NCBI RefSeq assembly: GCF_014196055.1
Contig: NZ_JACICY010000020.1
Location: 1 to 36,993 of the forward strand
Length of the DNA stretch: 36,993 nt
Source of the DNA: Novosphingobium hassiacum
GTDB lineage: Bacteria > Pseudomonadota > Alphaproteobacteria > Sphingomonadales > Sphingomonadaceae
Direction: 5' to 3'
Made by a program: the position numbers and the translations under genes. This document shows positions 7,554-15,043 of this stretch, piece by piece. Under the pieces are notes generated by a model. It saw nothing but the letters and a program-made list of their open reading frames with translations. It was not told the DNA's origin and did not search any database. The first letter of the stretch is position 1. Every line of letters begins with the position of its first letter.

Positions 7554-8916
7554 GGTAGTGTCCCGTCAAGTGGTGTAATTCCGGTCTCCAGTTTCATTGC
7601 TTCAGGCGGCCTCAGACTGTGGCAGTAGGTTGGCCTGGTCTTCCTTGCTCAGCACGCGCGCCAACGTCTCTTGGCTCATGTAGCGGCGTGTCACCTGCCA
7701 TTCATCTGTTTGCTCAGCGAGTAGCGTTCCCACGAGCCGCATGATGGCAGCGTTGTTCGGGAAGATACCCACCACCCGCGAGCGGCGTTTGATTTCCTTG
7801 TTCAATCGCTCCAGGGAATTCGTCGATGCCAGCTGAGGCCAGTGCTCTTTCGGGAAGCTCATGAAGGCAAGCACGTCGTCCTCGGCGCTGTCCATGAGCT
7901 CCGCTACCTTGGCGAAGCGCTCTCGCAGCTTGTCAGCGGTTTCTCGCCACTGCTGGCGTGCCTCCTGCTGGTTCTCCTGCACGAAGGCCGTGCGGATCAC
8001 GGCGGCCACCATGGAGTGCTGCTTGCGCGGGACATGGGCCAGCGCATTGCGCATGAAGTGCACCCGGCAGCGTTGCCAGGTAGCTCCTATGACCTTGGCA
8101 ATCGCCTGCTTCAGGCCCTCGTGGGCATCCGAGACCACCAGTCGCACGCCTGACAGGCCACGGCGCACCAGGCTGCGTAGGAACTCGGTCCAGAAGGCTT
8201 CAGTCTCGGCCGGACCCACAGCCATGCCCAAGGTTTCCCGGCGACCTTCGCTGCTGACGCCAACGGCAACAACCACCGCTTGGCTGCTGACAGCGCCACG
8301 CTCGCGCGATTTTAGATAGGTCGCATCCAGCCAGACGTAGGCCCATGGGCCCTCCAGCGGGCGATTCAGGAAAGCCTCGACGCGCTCGTCCAGTTCCTCG
8401 CACAGTCGCGATACCTGGCTCTTGGAGATGCCGCTCATACCCATCGCCTGCACCAGATCATCGACCTTGCGGGTCGATATCCCCTTCACATACGCCTCCT
8501 GCACAACAGCCACCAACGCCTGCTCCGAGGCCTTCCGGGGCTCCAGGAAGCTCGGCAGGTAACTGCCCGTGCGCAGCTTCGGAATTCGCAGGTCCATCGT
8601 TCCCAATCGTGTCTCCAGTGTGCGCTCGCGATAGCCGTTGCGCTGGTTGACCCGGCCCTCACTGCGTTCATGTCGGCCGGCGCCGCAACGCTGCTCCGCC
8701 TCTGCATCCATCAGTCGCTGCAGGACCAGTTCGCCCAGCTCCCTCAGTAAATCACCGTCCGCATGCTTTTCAGCCAGCTCAATCAATGCCATCCTGTCCT
8801 CGGTCATCGTGGTGTCTCTCCGTGATTGGTGAAGGTGTCGTAACCTCCAGTTTACGGAGACCCACGGTGGCCGCCACCCCACCGTGAAGATTTACACCAC
8901 TCATGAGGACACTACC
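7554..8916 (-). mobile_element. Complete IS256-family insertion sequence
   Basis: A 1,363-bp element with imperfect terminal repeats of about 27 bp: GGTAGTGTCC, then a variable stretch, then AGTGGTGTAA, at the left (7554) and inverted at the right (ending 8916). One transposase gene fills it on the minus strand. Flanks are ACAAGGAGT on the left and GGGCTTTT on the right, so no 8-9 bp target duplication is visible. This fits loss of one flank by recombination after insertion. Confidence 0.85.
7602..8807 (-). CDS. IS256-family transposase
   Basis: A 401-residue, full-length Mutator-type (IS256) DDE transposase. Catalytic residues are visible: Asp161 in VWLDATYLK, Asp227 in VVSDAHEG and Glu333 in TNSLERLNKEIKRR, with the family's WQRCRVHFMRN (C..H) signature between the second and third. 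The start is the ATG at 8807 (MTEDRM), preceded by GGAGAGA; an in-frame extension to 8882 would reach into the terminal region and is unlikely. The frame is intact and the element has both ends, so it may still be active. Confidence 0.93.
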   Translation of the reverse strand: MTEDRMALIELAEKHADGDLLRELGELVLQRLMDAEAEQRCGAGRHERSEGRVNQRNGYRERTLETRLGTMDLRIPKLRTGSYLPSFLEPRKASEQALVAVVQEAYVKGISTRKVDDLVQAMGMSGISKSQVSRLCEELDERVEAFLNRPLEGPWAYVWLDATYLKSRERGAVSSQAVVVAVGVSSEGRRETLGMAVGPAETEAFWTEFLRSLVRRGLSGVRLVVSDAHEGLKQAIAKVIGATWQRCRVHFMRNALAHVPRKQHSMVAAVIRTAFVQENQQEARQQWRETADKLRERFAKVAELMDSAEDDVLAFMSFPKEHWPQLASTNSLERLNKEIKRRSRVVGIFPNNAAIMRLVGTLLAEQTDEWQVTRRYMSQETLARVLSKEDQANLLPQSEAA

Positions 8917-8953
8917 GGGCTTTTGAGCCGCGCCGCAAAGCGATTGCCGGACG

Positions 8954-10417
8954 TTAGCGTGAGACCGGAATTAAGGGGAAAGCCAACTTTCGGGCGAGCG
9001 CCTCAATTTCGTCGCGCCAAGCTAACTTCTCCTGCCATGACTGACGAATAGTCGAGGCTCCGTAGATGGCACCAGCCAACTGGCCAGTGATTGCCGCAGT
9101 GGTGTCTGCATCGTCACCAAGGTTGGCTGCCAGCAACACCGCATCATCGAAGTTATCGGTATTCGCCACACACCAGATTGCCGCTTCGAGGCTGTGAGCC
9201 ACGAAGCCGCTGCTCGAAATTTGATCTCGCGTCTTCTCGCGCCAACTGCCAGCGACAATGGGCCCGATTACGGGGCCGTATGATCCGCGAGCATTTTCCA
9301 GTGCACTATCGAAATCTGCGCCGAGAATCGCCGCTCGCAGCATGATCGCATAAACTTCGCACGCTTCAAGACATGCATCGGCCGCGTGGGTAGTCATACT
9401 CTGCCGACGCGCCACTCGTGTCATCACCGCAGGATCAGCCCCGATGCCCCAGACCGCGACCGGCGCCAGCCTCATCAGAGATCCATTTCCTGCTGAATGG
9501 GGATCGTCCGAACCGGAAATCGGATCCCCGCTCTGTTCAAAACGCGAGAGTGCTTGGCGGGTGGTAATCCCGATATCGAAGCAGTTGCCCGTGGGGCTGT
9601 AGGCCCCGTTCTTCCACCATTCGACAAATCGACGTTGTGCTTCTTGCGGCTCAAAGATTGAGTCCTTGGCCGCACTAGCCAGAAGAGCGTCCCCGAGAGC
9701 AAGAGCCATCGAGGTATCATCAGTCCAAGTGCCCGCGTCCAGACCGAACGGCCCTCCCCCGACCATATCGGTGATGTGGTCATAGCTATCGCGAGGCTTG
9801 AACTCGAGCGTCGTCCCCAAGGCGTCTCCGACTGCCAAACCGATCAGACATCCACAGGCACGATCGTACACGCGCCAAAGCGCGTGCAAATGGTTCTCCT
9901 GCGTCCTGGTTTCGATGGCCCCAGGCCGAACCTCTCGTACTCGCGCAATCGCGCTAGCGGCGTCAGCTTCGCCTAGTTCGATAAGCAGCCTCGCTGCTAC
10001 CGTTCCCGCCCTGCCGAGACCGCCCCGGCAATGGATGAAAACGCTTCGCCCTTCTGCAAGAATACCCCTCACGCGAGGCCCAGCGGATCGCCATCGTTGC
10101 TCGAATTCATCACCGGGTGCGGCAACATCAACAATTGGCAGATGAAGCCACTCCATGCCGCGAGCGGTCACTTCCGCTTCCAACTTGGAAACGCCAAGGA
10201 ATTCGATCTCATGATCCTCGATTAGAGAGATAACTGCGGCGGCTCCCCAGTCGCGCACCGCGTCCAAGTCAACAGTGAGATCGCGCATCCAATCGAACCC
10301 GGCAAGCGCCGGCCCCCGCTTACCCGGACAGAACGATACTCCAATTCGCCCGGTCGCTACTGACAGCGTCGGGATCTGGATAGGGTCGGTTAAGCTGGTC
10401 CGAATGTTTCTACTCAT
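8954..10417 (-). CDS. Fusion of a dual-specificity phosphatase and an ADP-ribosylglycohydrolase
   Basis: 487 residues. The N-terminal half (about 1-185) is a CDKN3-like dual-specificity phosphatase with the CX5R loop HCRGGLGRAG (Cys130, Arg136) and a candidate general acid Asp97. The C-terminal half (about 186-487) is a DraG/ARH-type ADP-ribosylglycohydrolase with GLAVGDALG, TWTDDTSMA (Asp233-234) and LGDDADT, the usual Mg2+ ligands. Both active sites look complete. It could reverse protein or nucleic-acid ADP-ribosylation and handle a phosphoryl group; the joint substrate is unknown. It has its own regulated start: the shared dyad lies 21 bp upstream with dyad-9-TAG-9-ATG spacing and no Shine-Dalgarno. 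A 13-bp piece near its 3' end matches the adjacent IS256 end in inverted orientation. Confidence 0.85.
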   Translation of the reverse strand: MSRNIRTSLTDPIQIPTLSVATGRIGVSFCPGKRGPALAGFDWMRDLTVDLDAVRDWGAAAVISLIEDHEIEFLGVSKLEAEVTARGMEWLHLPIVDVAAPGDEFEQRWRSAGPRVRGILAEGRSVFIHCRGGLGRAGTVAARLLIELGEADAASAIARVREVRPGAIETRTQENHLHALWRVYDRACGCLIGLAVGDALGTTLEFKPRDSYDHITDMVGGGPFGLDAGTWTDDTSMALALGDALLASAAKDSIFEPQEAQRRFVEWWKNGAYSPTGNCFDIGITTRQALSRFEQSGDPISGSDDPHSAGNGSLMRLAPVAVWGIGADPAVMTRVARRQSMTTHAADACLEACEVYAIMLRAAILGADFDSALENARGSYGPVIGPIVAGSWREKTRDQISSSGFVAHSLEAAIWCVANTDNFDDAVLLAANLGDDADTTAAITGQLAGAIYGASTIRQSWQEKLAWRDEIEALARKLAFPLIPVSR

Positions 10418-10546
10418 CGTGCCTGACTAATTCCTACGTACGACAAAATTGGCCGCATCTGAGCGTCTTGCGCATCAAGCAACACCCGGGAATGCGTAGG
10501 CCTCGAGCCAAACCCCAAACCAAGCCGGAATAATCTGTGCGTCCAC
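10418..10546 (-). promoter_or_regulatory. Promoter region of the phosphatase-ARH gene with shared dyad (copy a)
   Basis: The dyad TACGACAAAATTGGCCGCAT lies at 10439-10458. On the coding strand it is followed by 9 nt, TAG and 9 nt before the ATG at 10417. TAG at -12 to -10 could be part of a -10 box for a leaderless transcript. It is one of six copies in the island; the rest of the gap shows no gene. Confidence 0.65.
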
Positions 10547-11287
10547 CTATGGCTCGAACTTCCTTCGCAATGCCTCCGCATGCGCAGCAACCGCAGGAGT
10601 TTTGGCAGGCGATGCGAACCGCATCAGCCATTCTGACCAGCTAGCCGCAGCAAATCGGACACGGGCGCCGCTTACCGCAACGGAGAAGGCTTCTATTTCC
10701 GCCCGGTGCTCCGAACGCGCGGAGGCTGACACCCGCGAAGGCTCGGCAAAAAGATAGAACAAGACCGGCGCGCGGCTGATCCGCCCGGCTTCAGTTACCA
10801 GCCCGAATGCATGCTTCACGAGCTGGGCAGCATCGAGATAACGGAAATGTGACGGCTCCGATCTCAAGCGATCACGCATAGCGCACCACGGATCCATTGC
10901 TTCTCCCCACACATCGCGGTCGTACGCATTGGAGAGGACAACATGTTTCGTGTCGCGAAATGGTTCGAAACGCTTGGATTCTACGCCGATGAGGCAACTC
11001 TCGGTGACAACAGCAGCATCAAGCCAGGGGTGACGACCGCCATTCCAGGGAAAGCGCATCTGTCGTTCAATCTCGACCGACATGGGCGACCATTCGATAT
11101 CATCAAGGTTTGGAAAAGGTGGGAGTAAGGCTGGCCTTTCGATGAACCAGCCGAACCCATTAACGGCCAAAGCGGCGCTACTTTCAGGGCTTGCGAATTT
11201 GCCCGAAGCCAGTTCGTTACCACCTGCCCTGTCTAACGCTTGGCGCACGAGGTTCTCAGGGACACCCGATAGGAATAATTCACTCAT
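10547..11287 (-). CDS. PGN_0703-like predicted restriction endonuclease
   Basis: 246 residues, resembling the PGN_0703-type putative endonucleases. The PD-(D/E)XK core is visible as HPWLDAAVVTESCLIGVESKRFEPF, with Asp90 and the pair Glu103/Lys105 on successive strands; the downstream YDRDVWGEAMDPWCAMRD also fits the family. Nuclease activity is inferred and the target is unknown. It stands alone between the phosphatase-ARH gene and the nuclease operon and has its own dyad-type promoter (copy b) with the same spacing to the ATG as its neighbours. No methyltransferase partner is present, so it is not an ordinary restriction system. Confidence 0.7.
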   Translation of the reverse strand: MSELFLSGVPENLVRQALDRAGGNELASGKFASPESSAALAVNGFGWFIERPALLPPFPNLDDIEWSPMSVEIERQMRFPWNGGRHPWLDAAVVTESCLIGVESKRFEPFRDTKHVVLSNAYDRDVWGEAMDPWCAMRDRLRSEPSHFRYLDAAQLVKHAFGLVTEAGRISRAPVLFYLFAEPSRVSASARSEHRAEIEAFSVAVSGARVRFAAASWSEWLMRFASPAKTPAVAAHAEALRRKFEP

Positions 11288-11308
11288 GATCTCGTACTAG
11301 CCTGAAAA

Positions 11309-11328
11309 TGCGTCAAAATTGGTCGCAT
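11309..11328 (-). promoter_or_regulatory. Shared dyad operator, copy b
   Basis: TGCGTCAAAATTGGTCGCAT is the best copy: TGCGTC and GTCGCA form the two arms around a 7-nt spacer. It ends 21 bp before the ATG at 11287, with the coding-strand order dyad, 9 nt, TAG (of TAGTAC), 9 nt, ATG. There is no Shine-Dalgarno in the leader. Confidence 0.7.
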
Positions 11329-11420
11329 GATCAAAACCTGCAGCCAGCTGTAAGACTGAATTCGATCCAACTCTAACTATCCCCAGACAGAGCATTGATG
11401 TATCGCAAGCTCACGATCAC

Positions 11421-11999
11421 TTACCGATACTCGATCAACTGCACTTCTCTGGCTGTGAGTTGCGACATCAAGGCGTCGATGCCTGCCGCCAGTTCACAGT
11501 CGAACATCTCCCTCGAAACGATGCCCGCTCCATTTCGTATCCAGGCCCTTTCAGCGCGAAAGTCGGCTAGCGATTGATGGACAGCTATCTCCTTCGCCCC
11601 GGCATGATCTGCCCAGACAGTCAGGCAAATCTGCCAGTCCCACGCTCCGCCGTATCCTTCGAGATTCGCGATGTAGATTCGATTATCCGGATCATCCCCA
11701 GAGAAGCCGACCTTGATCAGACCCAAATCCGCTGACTTAGCGAGATAGAGGTAGCCCGACATTTCGCTGCGACGAGCAAAGGCGATCGATGCCGGAAAAC
11801 ATTCGATGCATGTCCCGTATCGATTGCGCAATGAATGCCCGTTGTGACATTTAGTCACACCGTAAGCCACGAACTTCCCCTCAGCCTTCATCCGAGGTCG
11901 ATATTCAGCGCGCTTCAAACCCGAGGCATCAAAAGTTTCGTCGACGTCAATCCCGTGATGCTCGAGATAGCGCAGATGCGCTTTAGTCAGACGAGCCAA
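11421..11999 (-). CDS. GIY-YIG nuclease-fold protein (T5orf172/MUG113-like)
   Basis: 192 residues. The second half carries a GIY-YIG-type core: GYLYLAKSADLGLIKVGFSGDDPDNRI, followed by the WADHAGAKEIAVHQSLADFRAERAWI helix and a glutamate-containing end (REMFDCEL). The first 80 residues contain CHNGHSLRNRYGTCIEC, a likely zinc-binding pair of CxxxH/CxxC. I take the TTG at 11999 as start because GGAG lies eight bases ahead and the frame begins cleanly there. It is probably the last gene of the operon that starts at 14223. The role, DNA cleavage or binding in defence, is inferred. Confidence 0.7.
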   Translation of the reverse strand: MARLTKAHLRYLEHHGIDVDETFDASGLKRAEYRPRMKAEGKFVAYGVTKCHNGHSLRNRYGTCIECFPASIAFARRSEMSGYLYLAKSADLGLIKVGFSGDDPDNRIYIANLEGYGGAWDWQICLTVWADHAGAKEIAVHQSLADFRAERAWIRNGAGIVSREMFDCELAAGIDALMSQLTAREVQLIEYR

Positions 12000-12071
12000 T
12001 AGTGATACTCCAGCTTCAAGGCGCAGCCCCGCAGGGCTAGGTCAAACAGGCGTAGAGCAGAGCCAAGGCTT

Positions 12072-12848
12072 TCATGCAGGCTTTGCCCTCTTGGATTTCG
12101 CTTTGCTTACCTGCCCAGAGGGACAGACACGAACTTGTAGATGGCCGGTTTCAGTTCTTCGCGATTCGAAGCCCCCTGCAGTTTCAACCAAGTCGCTCAA
12201 CTTGCCCTGACCATATGTTCTGGGATCAAAGTCGGAGGCAAGCGCAGCAAGCCGCTGCCCAACCCGACCTAAAGGCACCCAACCGCCTTCATCATCCAAC
12301 TGCAAAATAGCGGTTCGGATCAAAGACATCGCAGCCGTCGGTGGCTTCTTAACGTTGGCTGGACGGGCATCCTGACGCTCTGGCTCATCTAACGCTGGCA
12401 CCTCGGGCAGCAGATTTTCAGTGTAGATGAAGCGACGACATGCTTGTCGAAAGCTTTCTGGCGTTTTCTGCTCGCCAAACCCGTAGACATCGATGCCCTG
12501 TTCCCGGATGCGTGATGCCAAGCCCGTAAAGTCACTATCTGAAGATATGAGACAAAAGGCGTCAAACCGACCTGTGTGCAACAGGTCCATGGCGTCAATG
12601 ACCAAGGCGATATCCGAGGCATTCTTCCCGCTTGTGTATGCAAAGCTTTGGTGCGCCTTGATCGCATGAGTTGCGAGCACCTCTGCCCAGGATTTCAGTC
12701 TGGTTCCGGAGAAATCCCCGTATATGCGCCGAACGCTTGCTTCACCGATCTTCGCTATCTCCTCAAAGAGACGGGGTGCGATCCGCGAGGAAGCGTTATC
12801 CGCATCAATCAATACGGCAAGTCTAGGGGTGCGCTGTTCAGTAGCCAT
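12072..12848 (-). CDS. NYN-domain RNase-like protein with C-terminal LOTUS/OST-HTH
   Basis: 258 residues. The N-terminal NYN (PIN-like, LabA/DUF88) domain shows the acidic pocket: LAVLIDADNAS (Asp15, Asp17), the ASDIALVIDAMD helix and ISSDSDFTGLASRIRE. Such domains cleave RNA with Mg2+. The C-terminal part (about 170-245) with GGWVPLGRVGQRLAAL and YGQGKLSDLVETAGGFE is an OST-HTH/LOTUS RNA-binding domain, and the tail is Lys/Arg-rich. The combination is common in bacterial proteins of unknown target. It sits third in the four-gene operon headed by the gene starting at 14223, 42 bp after its neighbour. Confidence 0.85.
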   Translation of the reverse strand: MATEQRTPRLAVLIDADNASSRIAPRLFEEIAKIGEASVRRIYGDFSGTRLKSWAEVLATHAIKAHQSFAYTSGKNASDIALVIDAMDLLHTGRFDAFCLISSDSDFTGLASRIREQGIDVYGFGEQKTPESFRQACRRFIYTENLLPEVPALDEPERQDARPANVKKPPTAAMSLIRTAILQLDDEGGWVPLGRVGQRLAALASDFDPRTYGQGKLSDLVETAGGFESRRTETGHLQVRVCPSGQVSKAKSKRAKPA

Positions 12849-12890
12849 TTTCAGACATTGCCCTAAATCAGCTTTATCAAAAGATAAAAT

Positions 12891-13556
12891 TCAACCCGAT
12901 GATGACTTTGTCTGGAATTCCTGCAAGCGCCTCCTGACGATGACCTTGTCGGACGAAATCCTAAGCAAGCGCTTGGCTCTATCGTGGGCAAATTCATCGA
13001 CCCCAAGGACTATGAGTGTGATGCCGTTCAGCGGCAACAATTCGCGGCGGCGCGCGTCATAACGTCGGCGCTGCTCTCCGCGGGGAACTCCAGAGACAGT
13101 CGGCTTGTCATCGAAAAAGCCGACACGTTCTTTGTGCTGACGCTCGTGATATTCGACGACAAGCCTTAGTTCCGGATAAAAGCCATCGACCGGTAAAGGC
13201 CTTCGGTTCCCGCGCAGATCGGGATCTCCGGTAAGAAACGGAAAGCAATGCTGACGCACGGCCTTCATCCCGAGAAACTCATCGCAAAGGTCGAGAACAT
13301 ATTGCTCGTCGCGGACAGACACCCTTGGCTTCGCGTCAAAGGCCTTCTTGACCGACCGAAAGTTTGAAGGCTCTCCGCATAACCTCGCCATGACATTTTC
13401 CATGTCTGCGTGTTGACTGCTCCCGCGCATGACCTCCCAGCGGCCATTGTGCGAATGCCAACCGAGTCCCGCAGCTCGAAGGGCAGCGCGAAACCGCTTT
13501 GGATCTACACCGTTGGCATTCGCCATCTCGACGGCGGTAATCAGTTGATCTGACAT
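12891..13556 (-). CDS. Uncharacterised protein with a PD-(D/E)XK/Vsr-like nuclease core
   Basis: 221 residues. I do not recognise a named family. The region PVDGFYPELRLVVEYHERQH has the Asp-(strand)-Glu-x-x arrangement of a restriction-like fold (Asp124, Glu135, with His137 in place of the usual Lys), followed by an Arg-rich stretch (RGEQRRRYDARRRELL) and the strand ITLIVLG, much like Vsr or DUF559 nucleases. The first 60 residues contain a helix-turn-helix-like segment (GVDPKRFRAALRAAGLGWH). It starts 19 bp after the stop of the upstream gene, so the two are co-transcribed. Nuclease function is a structural guess. Confidence 0.55.
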   Translation of the reverse strand: MSDQLITAVEMANANGVDPKRFRAALRAAGLGWHSHNGRWEVMRGSSQHADMENVMARLCGEPSNFRSVKKAFDAKPRVSVRDEQYVLDLCDEFLGMKAVRQHCFPFLTGDPDLRGNRRPLPVDGFYPELRLVVEYHERQHKERVGFFDDKPTVSGVPRGEQRRRYDARRRELLPLNGITLIVLGVDEFAHDRAKRLLRISSDKVIVRRRLQEFQTKSSSG

Positions 13557-13575
13557 TTTGCTGCCCAGTCATTCA

Positions 13576-14223
13576 TCACGCGAGCCCGCTGACCATTGCT
13601 GCTTCAATGCCAGCCCAGTCCTGCTCGTGCGATCCTGAATTATTCGGCATCCCAGCCTTGGTTAAACAGCCCTTGGGATTGGTGTAACTGTCGATCCGAC
13701 GTTCCGGCTCCTCCCGCCAAGCTATGTTCACCGCCCAAAACTTCGGAAAAAAATAGAGGCTTGAATAGGGCAAATGGTCGTGGATCCACCAGGCAAGCTT
13801 TCGCCAATCACCTTCATTCTGAAATGCATCCCAGAACGCCGGAACTACGACGCACGCCGTTGCCCCCATTCGCCCCGCCGAATCCCGACGATCCCAAATG
13901 TGGCCAGCGAAATTGGCATCGTTCGAAGCGCAGTTATATCCGCCTTTTCCTGCTACTTGCATCTCATTGCCCAGCCCGTTGACTTCGCACGAGCGAAAAG
14001 CAGATCGGACAGCGATGCGGCCGAACCGATCCTGCAAGGGTTCAAGCAGTTCTTCACAGAGCCTGCTTCCTGCCGCGATAGCCAGGTCAGGATCATCAGG
14101 TACATTGTTTAGCCCGTGAACGGCTGCAATGTCGGAGAATAGGAAATCCCGCATGAAGAACGACTTCGACAGCCGAACGCGACCAAAGTCAGCGAGCTTA
14201 GATACAGAATCGGGCTTTCTCAT
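13576..14223 (-). CDS. Peptidase M15-like protein of unknown role
   Basis: 215 residues. AVRSAFRSCEVNG (about 71-83) and GHIWDRRD (His108, Asp111/114), followed by WWIHDHLPYSSLYFF (His148, His150), recall the metal-binding layout of D-Ala-D-Ala carboxypeptidase/M15 folds. A conserved-looking end, FWAVNIAWREEPERRIDSY, follows. There is no signal peptide, so action on peptidoglycan from outside is unlikely. It heads an operon of four genes and has the dyad promoter (copy c) with dyad-9-TAG-9-ATG. Substrate unknown; the assignment to the M15 fold is tentative. Confidence 0.5.
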   Translation of the reverse strand: MRKPDSVSKLADFGRVRLSKSFFMRDFLFSDIAAVHGLNNVPDDPDLAIAAGSRLCEELLEPLQDRFGRIAVRSAFRSCEVNGLGNEMQVAGKGGYNCASNDANFAGHIWDRRDSAGRMGATACVVVPAFWDAFQNEGDWRKLAWWIHDHLPYSSLYFFPKFWAVNIAWREEPERRIDSYTNPKGCLTKAGMPNNSGSHEQDWAGIEAAMVSGLA

Positions 14224-14381
14224 AGGATCGGCCTATCGTCATTATGCGTCAAAAGCGGTCGTAGTAGACGGCCGCCGTTTGCCAAAGTGGTTGGGAGGCG
14301 CGCTAGACGCGTTCCATCCACTCTTGCAGTAGGTTATCAGGCTCTCGGCCAGCATTTGCCAACTGTTATAGTCAGGATGAG
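14224..14381. promoter_or_regulatory. Divergent promoter region with shared dyad (copy c)
   Basis: The dyad TGCGTCAAAAGCGGTCGTAG is at 14245-14264. Towards the leftward gene (ATG at 14223) the coding-strand order is dyad, 9 nt, TAG, 9 nt, ATG. Towards the rightward gene (ATG at 14382) the dyad is 117 bp away. TATAGT at 14367-14372 and AGGA just before that ATG may serve the rightward gene separately. Confidence 0.6.
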
Positions 14382-15014
14382 ATGTCACTAAGTCGTCTGC
14401 GCAATATCGTGCACCTCGCTGTGCCCACGCTTTTTCGCCAGATCAGTGGGGGACGAGTACGATGCGAAAGCGAGGCAACTCTTCAGCTACACCTCGGACG
14501 CATAATTTCGTCGGCCGCCGATCTCGAGATTATCAGCGAGCGGGAGACATTTTCTGTCGAACTAGAAAAGCCGCTGCGGAGCAATGGCGGCAAGCGAGGG
14601 CGGATCGACGTTTGGTTTCGACTTACAGACGGTGATGGCCGCGAATGGCGTTGTGCAATCGAGCTCAAGTTTTTCAAACGGGAAAATCACCGCGAACCAA
14701 ACAATCGCTACGACGTGTTCAAGGACATCGCCAGGCTAGAGCAGTGCGCAGATGTCGCGGATCTAGGGTTCATGTTGGTGGCGACCGATCATCGACATTA
14801 TGTCGACCAGACAAGCTACTCCAGCGACACGAGCGATTTCGATTTTCGCCATGGGCGAGAGTATGCAGGAGGAACCGCCCTTACCTACAAGACCGGCGCG
14901 TATGGGCCACCGATTACCCTCGCTGGGAATTATGCGTTTGGCTGGTCAGAGTGCAGCTCCGCGCTCCCGTACTTGCTAGTCGAGGTTCCCCCGATCCGGC
15001 TTGGCCCCGCCTGA
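14382..15014 (+). CDS. Uncharacterised protein with a PD-(D/E)XK-like core
   Basis: 210 residues and the only rightward gene between 1.8 and 29 kb. GRIDVWFRL (Asp76) followed by WRCAIELKFFK (Glu94, Lys96) is a clear D...ExK pattern of restriction-endonuclease-like folds. The preceding SAADLEIISERE segment supplies an upstream acidic residue. No DNA-recognition domain is evident. It converges on the helicase gene with a 29-bp gap, in which a short hairpin (CGAACC / GGTTCG) overlaps the helicase stop. It may be a stand-alone effector of the island. I cannot name a family. Confidence 0.55.
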   Translation: MSLSRLRNIVHLAVPTLFRQISGGRVRCESEATLQLHLGRIISSAADLEIISERETFSVELEKPLRSNGGKRGRIDVWFRLTDGDGREWRCAIELKFFKRENHREPNNRYDVFKDIARLEQCADVADLGFMLVATDHRHYVDQTSYSSDTSDFDFRHGREYAGGTALTYKTGAYGPPITLAGNYAFGWSECSSALPYLLVEVPPIRLGPA

Positions 15015-15043
15015 GAAATTGACACTCTAACAAACCGAACCAA

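Noticed and set aside
1..8916. Composite transposon formed by the two IS256-type elements around the ISL3 remnant and the glycyl-radical operon
   Set aside because: The terminal repeats of the left and right elements differ at several positions, so they are different elements, and no duplication frames the unit.
10547..11287. Classical restriction-modification system
   Set aside because: Several nuclease-like genes are present but no DNA methyltransferase motif was found in the island.
11309..11320. TTGACG inside the dyad as a -35 box
   Set aside because: At 17 bp spacing it would place the -10 box directly on the bases before the ATG (GAGATC, GATCCT, GGCACG), which do not resemble a -10.
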